This document shows, piece after piece, positions 5,360 through 11,236 of a DNA stretch of 11,236 nt. Within the stretch, counting starts at the first letter, position 1. Every line of letters begins with the position of its first letter. This DNA comes from an uncultured Lachnospiraceae bacterium (lineage in GTDB: Bacteria > Bacillota > Clostridia > Lachnospirales > Lachnospiraceae), in NCBI GenBank assembly GCA_902784025.1, contig CACZTF010000197.1, positions 1-11,236 of the forward strand, given 5' to 3'. The translations under genes were made by a program, and so were the position numbers. Under the pieces are notes generated by a model, which saw only the letters and a program-made list of their open reading frames with translations, did no database searches and was not told the DNA's origin.

Positions 5360-7045
5360 TCATATAAAGTTTGATCCAAGAGCTTTTTTACGTCTCCTGA
5401 ATCCCGTAGGTATAATGACAGCTATAGCCCCTCCGTTAAAAATATAAGACATTACCCGCATAAGAATACTGTTTTCTTCTTCTGCGGGTTTTTTCGTGCT
5501 TTCTTCCTTACTTGTGGTGTCTGTATATGTAAAAGCAGTTGTAGTTGAAGCCGGCTGAGCGTAACCTGATCCTGCAGACCGGCTTTCTTCTTTTTCAGTA
5601 GCAGGTGCAGGAGAAACGGGGGAAATTTCATTATACATTTCATCTTCTGTTTCTGAAGCAGTTTCTGATAAAGAAGTGTTGTCTGCTGCCATGGCATATG
5701 CTTCAGAAAATTCTTCCCCGGCATACACCGGCTCTTCAACTGCGATTTCAGATGCCGTAAGGATTACAGGATCTGCAGCCGATTGTTCAGGCAAAGAGGT
5801 GTTAACACGAAACAGTGCCACAGCCTCATCATAATCCTTTTGAGCGCCCTTTAGCCGTGACAATGCAGATGAAACAAGTTCTTCTGCGCCTTTTAATTCC
5901 TTTTTTGAATTTGTATAATCATCTTCGAAACCATCCCAGGCAGCCTTAAAAGGCAGCGGATCCACAAGGGCATAGTAATCCCTCAGTGCCTGGGCATACT
6001 CTCTGAGTGTATAAGGCATCCTGTCACCTTCATATAAATAATCGATTGACAGATTCTCACCGGAACCGGGATCTGCTAACGTACATAATCCTATAATCAG
6101 ATTTGAGCCATTATCTTTATATGTTCCTTCATTAGCCCAGTACAAATATTCAGACCACCACATTCCATTGGGGTCTGTATCGGTGCGTTTGTATTCATTC
6201 TGAGAATGCTCCAAAACAGGTACACCGTCCCAGTCCTCTGCAAAAGTGCCCAGCGACCTTTCTTGAAAAGGCATAGTTAAAAAAGTTCCTGTTTCTTTCC
6301 AGTCTATGTTGTTAGTGGGATCTTCAGTATAAAAAGCAAACCAGAAATAAAGGCCGGCTACATCACGCCAACTTCCTTCACCAAGAAAAAACTCATATTC
6401 ATTCTGATATTCATTATTATACTTCCATCTGTGAGATTTGTGGCTGGTAAGGTAGCTGTCTTCATTCTGTTCAAGAAAATCCGAATAGTCATTACTGATA
6501 TCCTGGGTATGATACATCCACAAATGGGAAGTGGTGCCGGTAACCCCCATGTCTTCGTACTGCCCGAGAAAATCCGCATACTCTTCCAGCCATTGTGCAG
6601 TAAAATACATTCTCGTGATATTTCTTGTGCTTGCAGGTGAGATATCATCTGTTTCCCCGCTCTCCTGCAAAAGAGCAAGCGTAGACTGAGCATCTTCAAT
6701 CTTTAAAGGGTCGTCTTCGGTATCGATAACCCACTGCAAAAAGCCTGCAAATCCCTTTTTGTATTTCTTCATGATAATTTCATATTGTTCCTTAGCATCA
6801 TCACGGGCGCGTCGTGCATTTTCCACCAGATCCTCAGCGGCATGCTTACCGGCAAGTGCCATGTCATATTCTTTCTGCGCCTGTTCCAGGATCTTTCGTT
6901 TTTGTTCCACGTCATCCAAAGTAACTGTGTTTAAAGTTTCCTCTGCTGCAACAGGTACAGCGGTAAATGCAGGCAGGGCAAGAGTTATAGCGCCCAACAC
7001 AAGAATACGTTTAAGAGAAATATGTTTTACATCTTTTTTTCTCAT
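5360..7045 (-). CDS. Secreted coiled-coil surface protein, CAP-like architecture (paralogue 1)
   Basis: This 561-residue exported protein is a paralogue of the 9263-10750 product. It has a signal peptide (1-34, LPAFTAVPVAAEE), a coiled coil (about 40-98) and GFAGFLQWVIDTEDDP. A central region (about 145-340) carries two 30-31 residue repeats (156-186 and 187-216; Y-x-DFL-x-Q-x-ED...SH-x-W-x-Y) and a third partial start. Then come YTLREYAQALRDYYALVDP, a second coiled coil (about 370-412), a Thr/Ser/Glu-rich spacer and the tail NGGAIAVIIPTGFRRRKK. The coiled coil, GF..W and DYY layout recalls secreted CAP/SCP-domain proteins of Lachnospiraceae, but the CAP active-site residues are not clear. 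ATG 7045 with GGGTGA six bases upstream is chosen over a longer frame from 7120, because the paralogue aligns from MRK. A TTGAAT-N17-TATTAT promoter lies upstream. Confidence 0.82.
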   Translation of the reverse strand: MRKKDVKHISLKRILVLGAITLALPAFTAVPVAAEETLNTVTLDDVEQKRKILEQAQKEYDMALAGKHAAEDLVENARRARDDAKEQYEIIMKKYKKGFAGFLQWVIDTEDDPLKIEDAQSTLALLQESGETDDISPASTRNITRMYFTAQWLEEYADFLGQYEDMGVTGTTSHLWMYHTQDISNDYSDFLEQNEDSYLTSHKSHRWKYNNEYQNEYEFFLGEGSWRDVAGLYFWFAFYTEDPTNNIDWKETGTFLTMPFQERSLGTFAEDWDGVPVLEHSQNEYKRTDTDPNGMWWSEYLYWANEGTYKDNGSNLIIGLCTLADPGSGENLSIDYLYEGDRMPYTLREYAQALRDYYALVDPLPFKAAWDGFEDDYTNSKKELKGAEELVSSALSRLKGAQKDYDEAVALFRVNTSLPEQSAADPVILTASEIAVEEPVYAGEEFSEAYAMAADNTSLSETASETEDEMYNEISPVSPAPATEKEESRSAGSGYAQPASTTTAFTYTDTTSKEESTKKPAEEENSILMRVMSYIFNGGAIAVIIPTGFRRRKKALGSNFI

Positions 7046-7091
7046 AATGATCACCCGAATCCGAAAAATCACATTAATAGATATATGTATA

Positions 7092-7120
7092 ATAATACTA
7101 TTTCTTTGGTGGTTATTCAA
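7092..7120 (-). promoter_or_regulatory. Promoter of paralogue 1
   Basis: On the reverse strand TTGAAT (7120-7115) and TATTAT (7097-7092) are separated by 17 bases, about 47 bases upstream of the ATG at 7045. Both boxes match the vegetative consensus well. Its position also rules out the longer start at 7120, which would lie inside the -35. Confidence 0.6.
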
Positions 7121-7198
7121 TGGTATTCTTCAGGCTTATGGTCATCCGCGAGAGTCACCTGCGAGAGAAGATCATAATAATAAAAAAGCGGTTTTAGG

Positions 7199-7236
7199 GT
7201 GTTCAGTTTTTGTAAAAAGTAAATATGATAGTATAT
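7199..7236 (+). promoter_or_regulatory. Conserved upstream block, copy B
   Basis: This is the module B copy of the block at 3329-3366, with 33 of 38 bases identical, including CAGTTTTTGTAAAA and TATGATA. It lies 187 bases before the start codon of the first lipoprotein gene, in the divergent interval with paralogue 1. Confidence 0.6.
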
Positions 7237-7240
7237 GAAC

Positions 7241-7256
7241 AGGATAAAATTATCCT
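7241..7256 (+). promoter_or_regulatory. Conserved small hairpin, copy B
   Basis: AGGATA-AAAT-TATCCT is a perfect 6-bp inverted repeat with a 4-base loop. It occupies the same place relative to the upstream block as the 3371-3386 hairpin in module A; the outer AGGA/TCCT is identical and the inner pairs differ. Confidence 0.45.
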
Positions 7257-7287
7257 GAAGCAGCAGATAATTTACATTAAACTTTTC

Positions 7288-7360
7288 AGATCGTGACATT
7301 TTATTATTGTTATTTTTTGCCATAGGTTTATAATGTATACATGACGTTAAATAAATGTAG
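7288..7360 (+). promoter_or_regulatory. Proximal promoter and conserved leader start, copy B
   Basis: AGATCGTGACATTTT (7288-7302) is followed by TATAAT (7329-7334) with a usable TTGTTA (7307-7312) 16 bases before it. Six bases after the -10 comes ATGACGTTAA, opening the run shared with module A. Compared with copy A the gap between the AGATCG box and TATAAT is 15 bases longer, so the AGATCG box is not simply the -35. Confidence 0.5.
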
Positions 7361-7385
7361 TTTTAGAAGTAAGGAGATTAAGACG

Positions 7386-7739
7386 ATGAATAAAATGAAC
7401 ATTATTAAAAAAGCTGCTATAGTAGGAGGTCTTTCCATGGCTGCGTTTACATTTGCCGGTTGTGGTAACAGTGCTGTGGTTGGCGCCTGGGAGATGCAGG
7501 CGAATGGACAGACGGGAACAATGGTTTTTCAAAATGACGGAAAGATATCAGTTTTTGATGATTACGGTAATACCTTGAGTAGTTATATTGATTGTGATAT
7601 GTCGTACAAAGCGTTTGGTAATACTGTCACGGTTATTATGGATTATAATGGCGTAACATATGAGACAAACGGAACGGTTAATGGTAATTCTATGGTTCTT
7701 TCAAATGAATATGATACAATGTATCTTACAAGGAAATAA
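7386..7739 (+). CDS. Small lipoprotein, possible lipocalin-like fold
   Basis: This 117-residue lipoprotein has a lipoprotein signal peptide (MNKMNIIKKAAIVGGLSMAA, then FTFAGC) with the lipobox Cys at 26. The mature part is about 90 residues. It opens with VVGAWEMQ and alternates short strand-like stretches (TGTMVFQNDGKISVF, TVTVIMDYNGVTYE, NSMVLSNEYDTMYL), a pattern seen in small lipocalin-like or copper-resistance-like beta-barrels of Clostridia; this is inference. AAGGAGA (7371-7377) sits 8 bases before ATG 7386, favouring that start over the in-frame ATG 7341, which coincides with the predicted transcription start. It is the first gene of module B and probably shares its mRNA with the larger lipoprotein gene 124 bases downstream. 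It would be anchored on the outer face of the membrane. Confidence 0.8.
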   Translation: MNKMNIIKKAAIVGGLSMAAFTFAGCGNSAVVGAWEMQANGQTGTMVFQNDGKISVFDDYGNTLSSYIDCDMSYKAFGNTVTVIMDYNGVTYETNGTVNGNSMVLSNEYDTMYLTRK

Positions 7740-7863
7740 AAGAAGAGTTTTTTTCGTTTTTATAAAATATACTTTTTGAATTATGTAGTGAAAATTTTTT
7801 TTTAAGAATTTACTACCGGTAATATATGACTGTAAGATACAATTATTTTTAGGAGAGAACAAA
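7740..7863 (+). other. Spacer between the two lipoprotein genes
   Basis: This very AT-rich gap has poly-T runs (7747-7753 and 7756-7760) without a GC stem, so termination here would be weak. An 8-bp palindrome TACCGGTA occurs at 7814-7821. TACAAT (7838-7843) is a possible -10 but lies too close to AGGAGA (7851-7856) and has no good -35. Read-through from the first lipoprotein gene seems the simplest reading. Confidence 0.35.
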
Positions 7864-9237
7864 ATGAGCATTTTCAGAAATAAGCCTTTAATTATTGTTG
7901 GTACAGCTATATTTGCATCGACGATTGCAGGTTGCGGTGCCTCCGGTTCAAATGTTCCGGAAACCACTGCAACAACTACTGCAACGACAACCACCGCTGA
8001 AACAACTACTGCAACGACTACGACAACAGTTGCCCAGGCAACGTTGACGCAGGAGACAACTGCTGAAGAAACACAGTTAAAGCCGGAAACAGAGTCAGCA
8101 TATAATAATGACAACCCGCCTGAAGCATATAAAGAGATAATTAATAATAAGTACAGCGAGATCAGGACAGCCTGTCCGGATAATGCAGATGAGAATGACG
8201 GAATGGCGCTTGGAACTTCCTTTTTGCATTGTAAAGATACCTTGTCATATTCAGTACATGATATCAATAACGATGGTATTCCTGAGCTCATGATCGTCAG
8301 GCTGGATGAAAATAATGTGTATGAACTCTATACACTGTCAGAGGATGAGAAGGCTGTATTACTGAAAGAAAGCGGCGGATACAGGGATTCTATGTGGATC
8401 GATGAAGGCGGTGTGATCTATACATTTGGAAGCGGAGGCGCAGGAAATAACTTCATATCTGAATACAGGCTGCCGGCGAAAGGATTAAAAACAACCTGGT
8501 TGTACGAAGTTTATGAAGATTGGGGAGATTTCGGTAAAACGGTTTTTGAGGAAGAATATGATTACGTAACTGCGCCAGAAAAGAAACATACGGAAGCAAT
8601 TACCCAGGAAGAATACGAAAATTACATAGATAAGTTTTATAACCGTAGTAAGGATTTTCCCTTTGAGGCTGCCACAATACGACATTTTAAAAGTATCGGG
8701 GCTGCCACGGGTTTAAGTAATGATAAAAAATATGCCAATGCAGCAATTTTACCGGCAGAAGATCCTGATGTGGTATGGAAGGATAATTATAAAGTTGAAG
8801 TAAGACTGAAAAACGGAATTCATATTTACCTGCCGTCTTTTTCCGAGAGTTTTTATGACGGACTGGAGCCTCATGGGAATTTTGGATGGTCTATATCTCC
8901 TGACACTGACAATTGGGATGGTTTGGAATATTATTATTTCGAAGGTGATAAAGTTTACTACGGAGAGGATTATTTCGAAATTGATTATGATGCAGTGACA
9001 ATAGGAGCTCATGAGACGGTTGTAAATATCGTCGGTAAAGCAGGAGATAACTTACCTGAAGATGACGGTATTCACAGGTACAGAAAGATCGGCGAGAAGG
9101 ATGGTAAAGTTTATTATCTGGACTTTGTACCACCCTATTATGAAGGGCAAGGATATGTTGAGTGGCATGACGAAGATGACAGCAGTTATTTTAACAGATA
9201 CGCGGATATGATCGTAAAAACTGCCTGGGTAGAGTAA
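7864..9237 (+). CDS. Lipoprotein with Thr-rich linker and DxNxDG motif
   Basis: This 457-residue lipoprotein has a signal peptide and lipobox ending STIAGC (Cys24). It is followed by a Thr/Ala/Glu-rich linker (about 31-78) that should hold the body away from the membrane and may be glycosylated. The body begins near residue 80. SYSVHDINNDGIPELMIV (about 128-145) carries D133-x-N135-x-D137-G, a calcium-loop-like motif common in secreted proteins of this group. The C-terminal half is acidic and rich in Tyr and Trp (for example GLEYYYFEGDKVYYGEDYFE), suggesting a ligand-binding beta-rich domain. The family is not recognised and no catalytic motif is seen. AGGAGA seven bases before ATG 7864 fixes the start. 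It ends at a terminator that lies inside the 3' end of the opposing paralogue. Confidence 0.83.
   Translation: MSIFRNKPLIIVGTAIFASTIAGCGASGSNVPETTATTTATTTTAETTTATTTTTVAQATLTQETTAEETQLKPETESAYNNDNPPEAYKEIINNKYSEIRTACPDNADENDGMALGTSFLHCKDTLSYSVHDINNDGIPELMIVRLDENNVYELYTLSEDEKAVLLKESGGYRDSMWIDEGGVIYTFGSGGAGNNFISEYRLPAKGLKTTWLYEVYEDWGDFGKTVFEEEYDYVTAPEKKHTEAITQEEYENYIDKFYNRSKDFPFEAATIRHFKSIGAATGLSNDKKYANAAILPAEDPDVVWKDNYKVEVRLKNGIHIYLPSFSESFYDGLEPHGNFGWSISPDTDNWDGLEYYYFEGDKVYYGEDYFEIDYDAVTIGAHETVVNIVGKAGDNLPEDDGIHRYRKIGEKDGKVYYLDFVPPYYEGQGYVEWHDEDDSSYFNRYADMIVKTAWVE
7971..8018 (+). repeat. In-frame 30-base repeat in the Thr-rich linker
   Basis: An 18-base identical stretch (AACAACTACTGCAACGAC) occurs at 7971-7988 and 8001-8018, exactly 30 bases apart, and codes for two similar ten-residue units. 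This points to linker growth by slippage or tandem duplication. Confidence 0.65.
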
Positions 9238-9262
9238 CGGAGCAAACCATTATCTCAAAATC

Positions 9263-10750
9263 TTAAAGCGCCTTTCCGGGTGCTTTTTTGTTTGGAATTA
9301 TTTCTTCTTCAATAGACTTTTTACGTCTCCTGAATCCTGTAGGAATGATCACAGCTATAGCTCCGCCGTTAAAAATATAAGACAATACTTGTAAAAGAAT
9401 ACCATTCTGTTTTACTGAGTTTTTATTCGTATTATCATCCTCGTTTACTGCATCCACATATGAAAGATCAATTGCAGTTGTAACAGGCGGGGTATTTGCT
9501 TTTTCAGTAACAGATGCCGAGGCATTGTCAGCAATTACATTATGCTTCTTATCATCAGTGTCCGAAGTGGTTTCTGATAAAGAGTTGTTATCTGTTGCCG
9601 TAGAATATGTTTCATTAAATTCTTCCCCTGTATACATTGGCATACCATCTGTGGCAGCTGATGTAGGAAGAATTTCTGAACCCGCAGCTGCCTCTTCAGG
9701 CAAAGCGGTATTAACCGTCAACAGGGCAACAGCCTCCTCATAATCCTTTTGAGCCTTTTTTAATCGTGCATATTTTGAGGATACGATATCTTCTACGTCT
9801 TTTAATTCTTTTTTGGCATTTGTAAAATCATCATCGAAGCCATTTAAAGCGGTCTTAGAAGGCAGCGGATCCACAAGGGCATAGTAATCTCTCAGTGCCT
9901 GGGCATACTCTCTGAGTGTATAACACCCATAACCTTTTATTACAATATCAAGTGACATATTCTCACCGGAATCAGGATTCACAAATGAGGAAAAACCTAT
10001 ACATACATCAGGTATATTTTCAGGTATGTTTTCATCATAATAAGAGGTCTCTGAAATAATGCTGCTTCCTTTAATCCATTTGTCATCCTGAGGTTGCTTC
10101 CAAACAGGTATACCATCATTGTTTTCTGCAAAAGTTCCAAGATACCTTACTTCTGCATGTATTGGTAAATTAGCAAAGATGCTATAAGGGTCGGCTGGTT
10201 TATTCATATTCTGGGCCCAGCAAATAATATAATGAGAGGTGCCGGCAGTAAGACCTCTGGCCTCGAACTGGTCAAAAAAATCTGCATATTCATCAAGCCA
10301 TTGTGCCGTATAAAACATTCTCGTGATATTTCTAGGACTTGAAGGTGAGATATCATCTGTTTCCCCGCGCTCCTGCAAAAGAGCAAGCGTGGACTTGGCA
10401 TCTTCAATCCTTAAAGGGTCGTCTTCAGAATCAATAACCCACTGCAAAAAGCCTGCAAATCCCTTTTTATATTTCTCCATGATAATGTCATATTGTTCCT
10501 GTGCGTCATCACGGGCACGTCGTGCATTTTCCACCAGATCCTCCGCAGCATGCTGACCGGCAAGCGCCATGTCATATTCTTTCTGAGCCTGTTCCAGATC
10601 CTTTCTTTTTTGTTCAATGTCCTCCAATGTGATCGTATTTGCTGTTTCTGCTGCCACAGGCACAGCGGTAAAAGCGGGCAGGGTAAAAGAGATAGCACCT
10701 AATATTAGAAATCGTTTTAAAGAAAAATGTTTTATATCTTCTTTTCTCAT
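9263..10750 (-). CDS. Secreted coiled-coil surface protein, CAP-like architecture (paralogue 2)
   Basis: This 495-residue paralogue of the 5360-7045 product has the same layout. A signal peptide (1-35, LPAFTAVPVAAE), coiled coil (about 39-97) and GFAGFLQWVIDSEDDP are almost identical to the paralogue up to about residue 155. The centre (about 175-275) is shorter and diverged, with only one recognisable copy of the YADFF...TSH unit. Then come SGENMSLD, YTLREYAQALRDYYALVDP, a second coiled coil (about 305-343), a Ser/Thr/Asn-rich spacer and NGGAIAVIIPTGFRRRKK (461-478). Beyond the basic cluster it carries about 17 further residues ending PGKAL, encoded partly by the terminator hairpin of the convergent operon. 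ATG 10750 follows AAGGTGA by seven bases and matches the paralogue start; GTG 10759 overlaps that ribosome site. It probably sits on the cell surface; the function is unknown. Confidence 0.82.
   Translation of the reverse strand: MRKEDIKHFSLKRFLILGAISFTLPAFTAVPVAAETANTITLEDIEQKRKDLEQAQKEYDMALAGQHAAEDLVENARRARDDAQEQYDIIMEKYKKGFAGFLQWVIDSEDDPLRIEDAKSTLALLQERGETDDISPSSPRNITRMFYTAQWLDEYADFFDQFEARGLTAGTSHYIICWAQNMNKPADPYSIFANLPIHAEVRYLGTFAENNDGIPVWKQPQDDKWIKGSSIISETSYYDENIPENIPDVCIGFSSFVNPDSGENMSLDIVIKGYGCYTLREYAQALRDYYALVDPLPSKTALNGFDDDFTNAKKELKDVEDIVSSKYARLKKAQKDYEEAVALLTVNTALPEEAAAGSEILPTSAATDGMPMYTGEEFNETYSTATDNNSLSETTSDTDDKKHNVIADNASASVTEKANTPPVTTAIDLSYVDAVNEDDNTNKNSVKQNGILLQVLSYIFNGGAIAVIIPTGFRRRKKSIEEEIIPNKKAPGKAL
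9265..9289 (+). terminator. Terminator of the lipoprotein operon, inside the opposing gene
   Basis: AAAGCGCC (9265-9272) and GGTGCTTT (9279-9286) pair over 8 positions with one G-T and a 6-base loop, and the T-run continues to 9289. It lies 28 bases past the lipoprotein stop and is a good forward terminator. The same bases encode the last residues of the reverse gene ending at 9263. Confidence 0.75.
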
Positions 10751-10969
10751 AATGCTCACCTTAATAAGAAAATATCATAATAACAATTATTCATGATTTT
10801 GCATCATTATAACCTATTGTTTTATACTTTTGTAGTCACTGATATAAATTGCCACTGATTATAATTCAGATAAAGCGAAGTTATACCTTTTTTTGAGTTT
10901 AGTATGGTGTTTATGAATAGATAAAGAGTGTTGAATATGTTTTTTAAAAAAAACGAATAATTATGCAAA

Positions 10970-10998
10970 TTGACGGGGATTAAAATGCTCTGTATAAT
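10970..10998 (+). promoter_or_regulatory. Near-consensus mntP promoter
   Basis: TTGACG (10970-10975) and TATAAT (10993-10998) are separated by exactly 17 bases. Transcription should start near 11005, giving a leader of about 55 bases. Confidence 0.75.
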
Positions 10999-11008
10999 AT
11001 GGTCATAT

Positions 11009-11020
11009 TTTTGATCAAAA
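11009..11020. promoter_or_regulatory. 12-bp palindrome at the mntP transcription start
   Basis: TTTTGATCAAAA is a perfect palindrome just downstream of the predicted start of transcription, where a repressor would block initiation or early elongation. It does not obviously match the known MntR box, so the regulator is unassigned. Confidence 0.35.
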
Positions 11021-11059
11021 TGCTGTTGTTTTCTGGCTTTATGAAGATGTGGTGGATAT

Positions 11060-11236
11060 ATGAGTATTATAGAAATCATACTTATGGCTGTGGCTCTCGC
11101 TATGGATGCATTGGCGGTGTCCATCTGTAAAGGTATGACTATCAAAAAACTAACCCCTGAACATACACTTAAAGTTGGATTCTACTTCGGCGGATTCCAG
11201 GCGCTTATGCCAATAGCCGGATACTATATCGGTAAA
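11060..11236 (+). CDS. mntP: Manganese efflux pump MntP, N-terminal part
   Basis: The first 59 residues of MntP run off the right edge. MAVALAMDALAVSICKG (residues 9-25) matches the family's first helix, with Asp16 in the same position as the conserved Asp16 of E. coli MntP. The second helix begins at VGFYFGGFQALMPIAGYYIG, also typical. MntP is a six-helix inner-membrane protein that exports Mn2+ and protects against manganese overload. The ribosome site is weak (GGTGG, 11051-11055, four bases before ATG 11060). The promoter is near consensus, with a palindrome at the start site. The gene is unrelated in role to the surface modules and marks the end of that region. Confidence 0.9.
   Translation, partial: MSIIEIILMAVALAMDALAVSICKGMTIKKLTPEHTLKVGFYFGGFQALMPIAGYYIGK

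Larger units (their letters stand above)
10751..11059. other. Divergent intergenic region between paralogue 2 and mntP
   Basis: About 300 AT-rich bases hold the promoters of two divergent genes. For paralogue 2 a reverse-strand TATAAT (10811-10806) is visible with no strong -35. The mntP promoter lies at 10970-10998. I looked for the yybP-ykoY manganese riboswitch core (GGGGAGUAG-like) that often precedes mntP and did not find it. Nothing else stands out. Confidence 0.4.

Noticed and set aside
6350..6620. A complete, active CAP/SCP domain in the paralogues
   Set aside because: The surrounding layout recalls CAP proteins and GENLS/GENMS is present, but I could not line up the conserved His/Glu residues, so only a CAP-like architecture is claimed.
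7046..7120. Longer N-terminus for paralogue 1 starting at 7120
   Set aside because: The extension lies inside the TTGAAT-TATTAT promoter, does not look like a signal peptide, and has no counterpart in paralogue 2. The ribosome site points to ATG 7045.
6759..7238. Forward ORF of 159 codons over the N-terminal half of paralogue 1
   Set aside because: It mirrors the coiled-coil codons of the reverse gene, spans that gene's promoter and lacks a ribosome site.
7701..8291. Reverse ORF of 196 codons opposite the lipoprotein linker
   Set aside because: Its Val/Ala-rich repeats are the complement of the Thr-rich linker codons. It has no ribosome site and overlaps a well-supported gene.
10822..11145. 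Reverse ORF of 107 codons over the mntP start
   Set aside because: It overlaps the mntP promoter and first codons, has low-complexity AT-rich composition and no ribosome site.

Overview
The window looks like a chromosomal segment of an AT-rich Gram-positive bacterium of the class Clostridia, most likely Lachnospiraceae. The signs are strong AGGAGG-type ribosome sites, GTG/TTG starts, a TatD-associated radical SAM gene, a YlmH homologue, glucan/choline-binding-type cell-wall repeats with an InlB-like repeat, Thr-rich lipoproteins and secreted coiled-coil proteins. This placement is inferred from protein style; no marker gene fixes the species.

Layout. 1-240 is the 3' end of an unidentified membrane protein gene. 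389-1828 is a two-gene forward operon: a radical SAM protein and a YlmH/RqcP2-like S4 RNA-binding protein. 1897-3006 holds two reverse genes: a FrnE-type DsbA oxidoreductase and, downstream, a 70-residue orphan with its own palindrome-bearing promoter. 3007-3501 is a long intergenic region with a reverse-facing terminator, a candidate small RNA and a complex promoter.

3329-10750 is the most interesting part and reads as two related modules head to tail. Each has (i) a conserved promoter/leader of several blocks, (ii) one or more forward genes for exported proteins, and (iii) a convergent reverse gene for a secreted coiled-coil protein. In module A the forward gene encodes a 614-residue cell-wall-repeat protein ending in a transglutaminase-like domain without its catalytic residues. 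In module B the forward genes are two lipoproteins. The reverse genes (561 and 495 residues) are clear paralogues: nearly identical at the N-terminal coiled coil, strongly diverged in the centre, and alike again at an unusual C-terminal hydrophobic tail. The forward cargo differs completely although the promoters match.

The window closes with the start of mntP, a manganese efflux pump, divergent from the second paralogue and with a near-consensus promoter.

Everything in 3329-10750 is predicted to be exported, so the modules most likely build surface structures sharing one regulatory signal. No CRISPR array, transposase, tRNA or rRNA was seen.
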